Assembly (NCBI GenBank): GCA_023382535.1
Contig: JAHDWA010000089.1
Span: 1 to 32,039, forward strand
DNA: 32,039 nucleotides
Reading direction: 5' to 3'
Source: Anaerolineae bacterium
Lineage (GTDB): Bacteria; Chloroflexota; Anaerolineae; 4572-78; J111
In this document: positions 22,942 to 29,729 of the stretch, piece by piece
Layout of the letters: each line of letters begins with the position of its first letter
How positions within the stretch are numbered: position 1 is the first letter of the stretch
Program-made: the position numbers and the translations under genes
Notes under the pieces: model-generated
Told to the model about the DNA's origin: nothing
What the model saw: the letters and a program-made list of their open reading frames with translations, nothing else
The model's database searches: none

Positions 22942-24498
22942 ATGAGAACTCAACCGATGAAGACACTTTCCATGCAGTTAGCCGGGATTTATCCCCAGCC
23001 CAAAAGCAGCCGACTGCTCCGCACTTTCCCCCAAGTCAACTGGCGGCTTGTATTCAGCGGGGTCGCTCTGTTTGGTATCTATGTGGCCCTGTTGGCAGCT
23101 ATTCAATTTGCCACACCCAACATGGTTGACAACGACGGTTACTATCACATCAAATTGGCTCAACTGATGCGCGAGGAAGGTTTGCGGCCCAACTTCCCCT
23201 GGCTGCCCCTGTCCGTGCTCAATGCCAGCGATTTTGTAGACCACCACTTTCTCTACCATGTGCTGCTCATCCCGTTTACCTTTGGCGATTTGCGGGAGGG
23301 GGCCAAATGGGCCAGCGTTATTTTTCCCGCCTTCGCCTTTTTGGCCGGCTGGCTGTTGCTGCGCGGGCAGCGCGTCCCCTACGCCGCGCTGGGCTCGCTG
23401 GGTTTCTTTATTGTCTCCGAGGCGTTCCTCTACCGCATGAGCATGCCTCGCGCCCAGGCCGTATCGCTGATGGTGCTGCTGCTGGCCCTACACGTCACCC
23501 TGACCCAGCGGTATCGCTGGCTGCTGCCTTTGGCCTTCCTGTATGTCTGGTTTTACAACGCCTTTCCACTGATTTTGATGGTAGTGGGCGTCTATGTGGC
23601 GGCCCGCTGGCTGCTGGAGCGCCAACTCGTCCTCGCTCCCTTGGTCTATGCCGCGCTCGGGCTTGGCCTGGGGCTGATCATCAATCCTTACTTTCCTCAT
23701 AACCTGATCTTCATCTACCACCACCTCTTCCCCAAGCTGACCGACGCCACGGCTATCAGCGTTGGCAACGAGTGGTATCCTTACCAAACCTGGACCCTGG
23801 TGGAAAACTCCGGGCCGGCACTGCTGTTCTTTATAGCCGGAGCTTTTGCCCTGGGCCTGCGCGAGCAGCGCATGGATGCCAGGACGGCGACTACTTTTTT
23901 ACTATCGGTCCTGTTCGGCCTGATGCTCTTCAAATCACGCCGCTTTGTAGAATACTTTCCCCCTTTTGCCTTGATTTTTGCGGCCCTGGCCTGGAGACCT
24001 CTGCTGAGAAGCTGGTACGAGGGCGAAACCTGGCGGAGGCGCATCCTGGCCGGGCTGATAGCGGCCATCCTGCTGCCCGGCCTCTGGTTCACCGTTCAGG
24101 CGGCGCAGGAGAACATGCAGAATGCCAAACCTTACCAGCGCTACGCCGCTGCCTCCGCCTGGCTGCAAGCCAATACACCGGCGGGCAGTCCTGTGTTCCA
24201 AACCGATTGGGATGATTTTCCCCGGCTGTTTTTTTACAACACCCATAACACCTACACCGTCGGCCTGGACCCCACTTACATGCAGTTGTACGATCCCGAC
24301 CTGTATGATCTGTGGGTCAACATCACCCGCGGACGAGTCAAGACCCCGGCCCAGACCATTGTCGAGACCTTCGGCGCCCGTTACATTATCACCGATCTGG
24401 ACCATAAGGGCTTTCTGCGCCAGGCCAAAGCCGACCCACACCTGGCCGAAGTGTACCGCGATGAGTACGCCGCCATCTTTCAGGTACAGGATAAGTAA
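22942..24498 (+). CDS. STT3/oligosaccharyltransferase-like GT-C membrane glycosyltransferase
   Basis: 518 residues with about 10-12 membrane helices. After the first helix (about 38-58) the outer loop has DNDGYYHIKLA (63-73), matching the Asp-rich catalytic loop of STT3/GT-C enzymes. SDFVDHHFLYHVLL (97-110) follows, and later FKSRRFVEYFPPFALIF. The last 110 residues are a soluble outer domain with TDWDDFPRLFFYN instead of the WWDYG of true STT3. It should use a lipid-linked sugar to modify a protein or lipid outside the membrane. AGAAGGAG lies 4 bases before the ATG. It lies between the sigma/DUF5667 pair (divergent) and the Asn/Asp-rich lipoprotein gene, which is a possible target (inference). 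Confidence 0.75.
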   Translation: MRTQPMKTLSMQLAGIYPQPKSSRLLRTFPQVNWRLVFSGVALFGIYVALLAAIQFATPNMVDNDGYYHIKLAQLMREEGLRPNFPWLPLSVLNASDFVDHHFLYHVLLIPFTFGDLREGAKWASVIFPAFAFLAGWLLLRGQRVPYAALGSLGFFIVSEAFLYRMSMPRAQAVSLMVLLLALHVTLTQRYRWLLPLAFLYVWFYNAFPLILMVVGVYVAARWLLERQLVLAPLVYAALGLGLGLIINPYFPHNLIFIYHHLFPKLTDATAISVGNEWYPYQTWTLVENSGPALLFFIAGAFALGLREQRMDARTATTFLLSVLFGLMLFKSRRFVEYFPPFALIFAALAWRPLLRSWYEGETWRRRILAGLIAAILLPGLWFTVQAAQENMQNAKPYQRYAAASAWLQANTPAGSPVFQTDWDDFPRLFFYNTHNTYTVGLDPTYMQLYDPDLYDLWVNITRGRVKTPAQTIVETFGARYIITDLDHKGFLRQAKADPHLAEVYRDEYAAIFQVQDK

Positions 24499-24624
24499 CC
24501 GAGTTGGCCTCGTGAACGTGAGAAAGGAGAAAAACCTAACCCTAAATCCTAAATAAGCTCAAACTTTTAATCTTATTACTTTTAATCATCAGCCAAATTA
24601 TTTTTTATCTTAAGGAGAACAACG

Positions 24625-25770
24625 ATGAAACGCACGCAAAGATTTTACAAAAACTTCATTCTGGCCTTCATCCTGGTGGTAGCCGGGGTCGTGTCGGCCT
24701 GTGTCCCGGCAGCAAGGCCAAACTCGGCCGTGGATAATGCCAATACAAACGTCAATGCTAATGTAACTACGAATGATAACAGTGCCAATACCAATGACGA
24801 CAATGCAAATTTGAACGACGACGACGGGAATGTCAACGAAGACAACCCCAATGGTAATGATGACAATATTAATGATGATAACCTCAACGCCAATGAGGAT
24901 AACGCCAACGAGGACGCTGCCAATGGTAACGACGACAATGCAAACACGAACGATGACAACCTCAACGGCAACGAAGCCAATGCCAATGATAATCTCAACA
25001 GCAATGACGACAATCTGAATACCAATGATGATAGTGCTAACAGCAACGCCAGCGACACGATTAACGGCAATGGTAACGACAACCAGGCAAGTGACAATAT
25101 CAATGGTAACGAAAACGACGACAATAGCAACGCGAACACCAATGAAAATGACGATAATGCCAACAGCAATGATGACAACGCTAACGGCAATGCCAATGAA
25201 AACGAAAGTGAGAACGAAAACGACGACAATGGCAATGCGAACGCCAATGAGAACGACGGTAATGCCAACAGCAATGACGACAACACTAACGGCAATGCCA
25301 ACGAAAATGAAAGTGAGAACGAAAACGACGACAGTGGCAATGCAAACGCCAACGAGAATGACGCAAACGCAAATGACAACGTCAACAGCAACGATGATAC
25401 CGTCAACGAGAATGATGACAATGGCAACGACAACAACAGCAATGACAACAACAGCGGCGATGATAATTCTGGCTCTGGCAGCAGTGGCGGTGATAACTCC
25501 GGCAGCGGTGGGGGAGATAACTCCGGTCGCGGCAGCGACAACTCCGGCAGTGGTAGTGGTGACGATAACTCCGGCTCTGGCAGCGGCGGTGATGACAATT
25601 CTGGTTCCGGCAGTGGCAGCGATAACCCTGGTTCTGGCGGCGGTGATGATCACTCCGGCAGCGGTGGCGGTGGTGGCGGTGACGACCACTCCGGCCGGGG
25701 AGGTGGCGGCGGCGATGATGACTCCGGGCGCGGCAGGGGGGGTCGCTCAGGCGGTGACGATGACGACTAA
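24625..25770 (+). CDS. Asn/Asp-rich repetitive lipoprotein
   Basis: 381 residues. Residues 1-26 are a signal peptide ending in a lipobox VVSAC (Cys26), so it should be a surface lipoprotein. From about residue 37 to 275 it is almost only Asn and Asp with some Glu, Ala, Gly, Ser and Thr, in units such as NDDNAN. A 35-residue unit is repeated in tandem (180-214 and 215-249). The last 110 residues are of the DNSGSG / DDHSGRGGGG kind. No known fold is recognised. Such acidic stretches could bind calcium or form a hydrated linker. AAGGAG lies 8 bases before the ATG. The tail matches that of the DUF5667-like protein. A terminator follows. Confidence 0.8.
   Translation: MKRTQRFYKNFILAFILVVAGVVSACVPAARPNSAVDNANTNVNANVTTNDNSANTNDDNANLNDDDGNVNEDNPNGNDDNINDDNLNANEDNANEDAANGNDDNANTNDDNLNGNEANANDNLNSNDDNLNTNDDSANSNASDTINGNGNDNQASDNINGNENDDNSNANTNENDDNANSNDDNANGNANENESENENDDNGNANANENDGNANSNDDNTNGNANENESENENDDSGNANANENDANANDNVNSNDDTVNENDDNGNDNNSNDNNSGDDNSGSGSSGGDNSGSGGGDNSGRGSDNSGSGSGDDNSGSGSGGDDNSGSGSGSDNPGSGGGDDHSGSGGGGGGDDHSGRGGGGGDDDSGRGRGGRSGGDDDD
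25162..25371 (+). repeat. 105-base tandem duplication inside the lipoprotein gene
   Basis: Two consecutive 105-base units (25162-25266 and 25267-25371) are nearly the same in DNA and encode two 35-residue units that begin with NSNDDN and contain NENESENENDD. This is larger than the short Asn/Asp words around it and suggests recent slippage or unequal exchange. Confidence 0.75.
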
Positions 25771-25815
25771 TTTTTAAACCGACACCCCGTAGGGCAAATC
25801 CACATTCTAAAAAAG

Positions 25816-25846
25816 AAAGGCTCCCCCAAGTGGAGCCTTTTCTCTA
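25816..25846 (+). terminator. Rho-independent terminator after the lipoprotein gene
   Basis: The 9-base stem AAAGGCTCC (25816-25824) / GGAGCCTTT (25832-25840) has a 7-base loop, and a T-rich stretch TTCTCTACTTTT follows. It lies about 45 bases after the stop codon. Confidence 0.85.
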
Positions 25847-25849
25847 CTT

Positions 25850-25878
25850 TTGGTAATCGCGTGTCCGCAAGCTATAAT
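25850..25878 (+). promoter_or_regulatory. Sigma-70 promoter of the two-component genes
   Basis: TTGGTA (25850-25855) and a perfect TATAAT (25873-25878) are 17 bases apart, directly after the terminator. Transcription would begin near 25885, giving a 35-nt leader. Confidence 0.65.
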
Positions 25879-25919
25879 GAAGCTTTCTCGAATAGTTACC
25901 AGGTCTGGACAAAAGTCTT

Positions 25920-27359
25920 GTGAGTGATTTGCTGCGTGACTTTCTCGGCGTCAACCGGCCCATCATTTTCTTTATTTACGGGCAAGTTTTTTTTGTGTTG
26001 GGACTGGCCATTGCTTCCCAGTATTGGCGGCACAGCCGGCTGCGCCTGGCCCGGAGTCTCAAATGGTTAGCGGCGTTTGGGTTTACTCATGGCTTGCATG
26101 AATGGGGTGACTTGTTCATCCCAATCCAGGCCCAATATATGCCGACACCTATCGTGAATCTACTCTACGCCTTACAACTTTTGCTACTGGCGGCCTCGTT
26201 TACCTGTCTCTTTCAGTTCGGCGTCGAAACCCTCCGTCCTTTGCCACCTCGCCAGCGCTGGATCCGTTATCTGCCAGGGCTAGTGCTGGTGTTGTGGCTC
26301 TTTTGGGCTTTAGGACCATCTCTGACTCGCTCTGCCGATGTCACAGAGTGGTACATCCTCAACAACATTTGGGCACGTTACAGTATGGGCTTTCCTGGGG
26401 CGCTCTTGGCTGCTTATGGCTTGCGCCGCCAGGCGCACGAACTCATCACCCCTTTGCAAACGCCTCAAGTGCTGCGTACCCTGCGAGTTGCTGGACTGGC
26501 CCTGGCGGGTTACGGCCTGTTGGGGGGACTGGCTGTCCCTCCCGGCGACTTCTTTCCCGCCAATTGGTTTAACAGTGTTCGCTTTGAGCAGCTAACTTTT
26601 ATTCCAGTCCAGGTCTTCCGCGGCCTGCTGGGCCTGACCTTAACTCTGGCTATAATTCGGGCCATGGAAGTCTTTCACGATGAGCTGGACCGCCGGATTC
26701 GGAGTATGGAAGAATTGCAGATGCTTGTTACGGAACGGGAGCGGATTGGACGGGAGTTGCACGACAGCACTTTACAAACTATTTATGCCGCCGGGCTTCT
26801 GCTAGGAGGTGTTGCTAAAGAACTGGTCAAAACGGGATCACCGCAAAACACCGCCCGCCTGCAACAGAGCATAGAATTGCTCAACCAGGCCGTGGCCGAT
26901 ATTCGCGGTTATATTGGTGCGCTGCGGCCCCAATCCAGCAGCCAGAGCCTGGCGGCCGGCCTGGAAGAGTTGGCCCGCGCCCAACATCTCCGCTCTCTGG
27001 TAGAGATTAACCTGGCGCTGAATTTACCGGAGGGCAAAGCTTTGTCCCCTACCCAGGTGGGCCACTTGCTAACCATCGCTAACGAGGCCCTCAGCAATGT
27101 GGCTCGCCACGCCCATGCGACCCATGTTCTTCTGAGTGCAACTACCGTAGACGACAGGCTTCGTTTGGAAATAAAAGACAACGGCCACGGCTTGCCGGAA
27201 GATTACGTAGTGGGCTACGGGCTGCGCAATATGCAGGATCGGGCGCGCATATTAGGGGGGGACATGTCGCTGGAAAGCCGGCCCGGTCAGGGCACAATCA
27301 TAACGATAGAAGTTCCGTGGAATGAAGTCAATGGATCTCATTCGTCTGCTGCTGGTTGA
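25920..27359 (+). CDS. Sensor histidine kinase, NarL-type (HisKA_3/HATPase)
   Basis: 479 residues. The first 245 residues hold about seven membrane helices with no recognisable extracellular sensor domain. A short coiled-coil (250-272) leads to the dimerisation box RIGRELHDSTLQTIYAAG with the phosphoacceptor His281. The ATPase domain has the N-box NEALSNVARHAHA (388-400), DNGHGL (420-425) and GYGLRNMQDRA (432-442). It autophosphorylates on His281 and passes the phosphate to the regulator encoded next. The start is GTG (25920-25922) without a strong ribosome site. The stop overlaps the regulator start by 38 bases. The signal sensed is probably in or near the membrane, but is unknown. Confidence 0.94.
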   Translation: MSDLLRDFLGVNRPIIFFIYGQVFFVLGLAIASQYWRHSRLRLARSLKWLAAFGFTHGLHEWGDLFIPIQAQYMPTPIVNLLYALQLLLLAASFTCLFQFGVETLRPLPPRQRWIRYLPGLVLVLWLFWALGPSLTRSADVTEWYILNNIWARYSMGFPGALLAAYGLRRQAHELITPLQTPQVLRTLRVAGLALAGYGLLGGLAVPPGDFFPANWFNSVRFEQLTFIPVQVFRGLLGLTLTLAIIRAMEVFHDELDRRIRSMEELQMLVTERERIGRELHDSTLQTIYAAGLLLGGVAKELVKTGSPQNTARLQQSIELLNQAVADIRGYIGALRPQSSSQSLAAGLEELARAQHLRSLVEINLALNLPEGKALSPTQVGHLLTIANEALSNVARHAHATHVLLSATTVDDRLRLEIKDNGHGLPEDYVVGYGLRNMQDRARILGGDMSLESRPGQGTIITIEVPWNEVNGSHSSAAG

Positions 27360-28002
27360 CGATCACAAAGTGGTGCGCCTGGGGTTGCGCGCTTTGCTGG
27401 AGACTGAACCGGATATTGAAGTAGCCGGTGAGGCAGCGACAGCCGCCGAGGCCATCCAGATGGCCGGACAGCTCCGGCCCGATTTGATTTTGATGGACAT
27501 CCGGCTGCCGGATCAGAGTGGAATTGCCGCTTGCCGCCGCATCCGGCAACAGTGGCCCGAAATCCAGGTCCTCATGCTGACCTCTTTCGCCGATGAAGAG
27601 TTAGTGCTGGAAGCGATCAGCGCCGGGGCTGCCGGGTATGTCTTGAAGCAACTGGACACCAACGAACTGGTCAACGCCGTACGGGCCATCGGTCGAGGTG
27701 ATGCTGTACTTGATCCGGCGGTAACACAAAAAGTATTGGCCCGCGTCCGTTGCGCCGAGCACGAAGCCCAATCAGCCGCCTTTCGCCACTTGTCTGAACG
27801 AGAGCTGCAAGTCCTGGCCCTGGTCGCCGAAGGCAAAACCAACGCCGAGATTGCCGATGTTTTGTTCTTGAGCGAAAAAACCGTGCGCAATCACGTCAGC
27901 ACGATTTTGAGCAAAATTGGCTTGACCAATCGTATCGAAGCCGCTACCTATGCCGTGCGCCACCATATTGAGCGTTTTCTACCTGGGAATCAAGAGGCAT
28001 AG
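27322..28002 (+). CDS. NarL/FixJ family response regulator
   Basis: 226 residues. The receiver domain (6-122) has the acidic pair DD at 13-14, the phosphoacceptor Asp59 in LILMDIRLPD, Thr87 and Lys109. The LuxR-type helix-turn-helix (about 155-215) reads LSERELQVLALVAEGKTNAEIA and SEKTVRNHVSTILSKIGL. It is the partner of the upstream kinase; the genes overlap by 38 bases if translation begins at 27322, or 29 if at the second ATG (27331), which better matches the usual receiver start. A strong terminator follows the stop codon. Its targets are not evident, but the nearby transcription units 20562 and 28866 are candidates only by position. Confidence 0.96.
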   Translation: MKSMDLIRLLLVDDHKVVRLGLRALLETEPDIEVAGEAATAAEAIQMAGQLRPDLILMDIRLPDQSGIAACRRIRQQWPEIQVLMLTSFADEELVLEAISAGAAGYVLKQLDTNELVNAVRAIGRGDAVLDPAVTQKVLARVRCAEHEAQSAAFRHLSERELQVLALVAEGKTNAEIADVLFLSEKTVRNHVSTILSKIGLTNRIEAATYAVRHHIERFLPGNQEA

Positions 28003-28038
28003 CGACAGGATACGGACTTACTTCTCCATAAGACAACA

Positions 28039-28074
28039 GGGCGGTGAGAAATCTCACCGCCCTGGCCATTTTTG
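28039..28074 (+). terminator. Strong terminator after the response regulator gene
   Basis: A perfect 10-base stem GGGCGGTGAG (28039-28048) / CTCACCGCCC (28053-28062) with an AAAT loop, then TGGCCATTTTTGTT. It lies between convergent genes and may also serve the DoxX-like gene on the other strand. Confidence 0.85.
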
Positions 28075-28101
28075 TTACACTATGCAGTTGGGGTAACTCG
28101 G

Positions 28102-28689
28102 TCAGCTTCTGAAGGGGATAGGTCTGCCAACCGCTTCGACCGGTGCACTCTTCCAGGGAGTGCCTAGCCAGCGGAGTAAGAAGTAATCCATTCCAATGTA
28201 CCCCGACACCTTCCAGGCCAGGATCAGCCCAACTGCGACAGCGAAGAGCAGGGGGTTGGTGCTGGCGGAACCGGCCATCATAAAGTTCCAGTTCATAAAG
28301 CCCCCGAAAAATGCGGCGATACCGGTGAAGGCGCCCAGGATGAGGGCAATACCGATGAGCAGTTCCCCATAAGCCACCAGCGGAGCAAACCAAGTCCAGG
28401 CTTGGGCATCCAGCAGGGATTGAAGAAAAGCACGATACCAATCGAAGGCAATCGCCGGACGGCCGGTTTCCGGAATTTGGACGGCATTCAGCCAGAACCC
28501 CTTAAGGGCTTCGCCGGTTTGAACCCACTTGGGGTCAAAGATTTTGTGTTCGGCGGCTTCAATCCACTGCCAGCCTAACCAAATCCGTAAAACTAACCAC
28601 AACCACCCCGCGCGCGGGTCACTGAGAATTGCTTCCACAAGACGTGGTTCCGACACCACTTGTCCTCTACGAGCAACGATAGCAGCCAT
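28102..28689 (-). CDS. DoxX-like / TQO small-subunit-like membrane protein
   Basis: About 195 residues with four predicted membrane helices. The segments WLVLRIWLGWQWIEAAEHKI, YGELLIGIALILGAFTGIAAFFGGFMNWNF and a Ser/Thr-Asn-Pro turn (GSASTNPLLF) are typical of the DoxX/DoxD family. Members include the small subunit of an archaeal thiosulfate:quinone oxidoreductase and many bacterial proteins of unknown redox function. The frame reaches 28728, but the ATG at 28687-28689 has AAGGAG 7 bases upstream, so I choose it. It is transcribed alone, divergent from the DarA-like genes, and the shared 239-base spacer holds a palindrome cluster at 28779-28817. Confidence 0.85.
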   Translation of the reverse strand: MAAIVARRGQVVSEPRLVEAILSDPRAGWLWLVLRIWLGWQWIEAAEHKIFDPKWVQTGEALKGFWLNAVQIPETGRPAIAFDWYRAFLQSLLDAQAWTWFAPLVAYGELLIGIALILGAFTGIAAFFGGFMNWNFMMAGSASTNPLLFAVAVGLILAWKVSGYIGMDYFLLRWLGTPWKSAPVEAVGRPIPFRS

Positions 28690-28778
28690 TGTAAATCTCC
28701 TTATTTCTTCACTAAGCCCAACGGGCAAATTTTATTTTTATCTTGGCTTCAGTATACGCCAAAACAAGGCGACCTAAC

Positions 28779-28817
28779 AGGGTCAACTGACCCAATTTGT
28801 TTAGGACAGTTGACCCT
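28779..28817. promoter_or_regulatory. Palindrome cluster GGGTCAACTGACCC plus inverted copy
   Basis: AGGGTCAACTG (28779-28789) and CAGTTGACCCT (28807-28817) are perfect 11-base inverted arms, 17 bases apart. The left copy is also part of a smaller dyad GGGTCA-AC-TGACCC (28780-28793). Three half-sites in the spacer between divergent genes suggest binding of a regulator. Confidence 0.45.
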
Positions 28818-28865
28818 CACCGCTCAATTAAGCGGGCCAATTTTCATCCTGACCCCTTTCCACAC

Positions 28866-28871
28866 TATAAT
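28866..28871 (+). promoter_or_regulatory. Possible -10 box of the DarA-like genes
   Basis: A perfect TATAAT lies 57 bases before the start codon. The best -35 at 17 bases, TTCATC (28843-28848), matches only 3 of 6, so the promoter may need an activator. Confidence 0.4.
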
Positions 28872-28928
28872 AGAGTTTGATGGAGCTAACTTTGCCAGTA
28901 ATAGGCTGTGGAGGAAAGTGAGGAGTCT

Positions 28929-29255
28929 ATGCAAGCGATGTTGGTCATTATTCAAGCCCAGGATACCTCAACCGTGCTGGACCGGCTAAAGGTGTTGGAC
29001 CTGCCCTGCCTGCTGCCGATTGCTTCAGCCGGGGGGTTCCTGCGGCAGGGCAACACTGCCCTCTTGATGGCTGTGCAATCCGAACAGTTGCCGCAAGTGA
29101 CGAGCATTCTCAAGGACACCTGCCAGCAACGCACAACATTTATGCCTGCTTACTACATCGAAGCAGCGCCTACCATTTCAGCCTTTCCGATCGAGGTGGA
29201 AGTGGGCGGAGCGACAATTTTCAACTGCGAGATTGAACACTTTGAGGTGTTTTAG
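28929..29255 (+). CDS. DarA/PstA-like (cyclic-di-AMP receptor family) protein, first copy
   Basis: 108 residues, the normal size of this PII-like family (formerly DUF970). The signature SAGGFLRQGNTALLMAVQ (about residues 34-51) matches the GGFL-x-x-GNTT-x-LIGV core that binds the nucleotide in DarA/PstA; the second Thr is Ala here. These small trimeric proteins sense cyclic-di-AMP, although their outputs are mostly unknown. The ATG at 28929 has GAGGAG 3 bases upstream; the ATG at 28938 is an alternative with 12 bases. The next gene begins 2 bases after the stop and is a shorter relative, so the two probably form a hetero- or homo-oligomeric pair. Confidence 0.82.
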   Translation: MQAMLVIIQAQDTSTVLDRLKVLDLPCLLPIASAGGFLRQGNTALLMAVQSEQLPQVTSILKDTCQQRTTFMPAYYIEAAPTISAFPIEVEVGGATIFNCEIEHFEVF

Positions 29256-29257
29256 CC

Positions 29258-29527
29258 ATGATCAAACTCATTATTGCCATCATCCGCGACAGCGACGCCA
29301 ACGCCGTCACCACGGCCCTGGTCGCCGAGGATTTTCGCGCTACCCGGATTGCCAGCACCGGCGCTTTCTTCCGCCAGGGCAACACCACGCTCATCATCGG
29401 CGTCGAAGCCGAGAAAGTAGAGCAAGTCATGGCCGTCATCAAATCGGCCTGCGGCCCTGCCCCCAATGACGGCAGTCACCGGGCTACCCTCTTTGTCTTA
29501 AACACGACTTGGTTTGAACAGATTTGA
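29258..29527 (+). CDS. DarA/PstA-like (cyclic-di-AMP receptor family) protein, second copy
   Basis: 89 residues, shorter than the first copy at the C-terminus. The core ASTGAFFRQGNTTLIIGVEAEKVEQVM is the family signature with GNTT intact, but GGFL is changed to GAFF. The N-terminal MIKLIIAIIRDSDA is the first strand and loop of the PII-like fold. The sequence differs from the first copy by more than half, so the duplication is old. GAGGTG lies 8 bases before the ATG. It is separated from the first copy by 2 bases and is surely co-transcribed. An imperfect hairpin lies about 35 bases after the stop. Confidence 0.82.
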   Translation: MIKLIIAIIRDSDANAVTTALVAEDFRATRIASTGAFFRQGNTTLIIGVEAEKVEQVMAVIKSACGPAPNDGSHRATLFVLNTTWFEQI

Positions 29528-29562
29528 TCGTGACCCTGAGCGGCCAGGTGCCAAATAAGAGC

Positions 29563-29581
29563 CTCCCTGAAAATCAGGGGG
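29563..29581 (+). terminator. Weak hairpin after the DarA-like genes
   Basis: CCCTGA (29565-29570) and TCAGGG (29574-29579) pair around an AAA loop, with two more pairs outside. No T-tract follows, so termination is uncertain. Confidence 0.35.
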
Positions 29582-29610
29582 CTTGTCATCGCGTCTATGT
29601 GGCTCAAATT

Positions 29611-29711
29611 TACCGCAGAGAGCACACACTTGCCCCTGGCGCGGCAAGTGCGAGGGGGAGGCCGCCGAGAAATTTATTAAAATCTCTGCGTTCTTGGCGT
29701 CCTCTGCGGTT
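29611..29711. repeat. Inverted repeat of the ACCGCAGAG family
   Basis: The arms ACCGCAGAG (29612-29620) and CTCTGCGGT (29702-29710) are complementary, and an inner stem CACTTGCC (29627-29634) / GGCAAGTG (29643-29650) is nested in it. It fills the gap between the convergent DarA-like and CooC-like genes. Confidence 0.75.
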
Positions 29712-29729
29712 AAAAATTAAATCGGTCAG

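Noticed and set aside
24534..24556. Telomere-like CCTAACCCTAAATCCTAAA words before the lipoprotein gene
   Set aside because: Only three degenerate copies; in a bacterial intergenic stretch this is not evidence of a telomere or an origin.
24610..25689. Long open frames on the minus strand and in the second plus frame across the Asn/Asp-rich gene (for example 24610-25689 and 24645-25598 minus, 25025-25777 plus)
   Set aside because: They arise from the GAY/AAY codon pattern of the lipoprotein gene; their proteins are monotonous Val/Ile, Leu/Ser or Thr/Met strings with no ribosome site, whereas the plus-strand frame has a signal peptide, a lipobox and AAGGAG.
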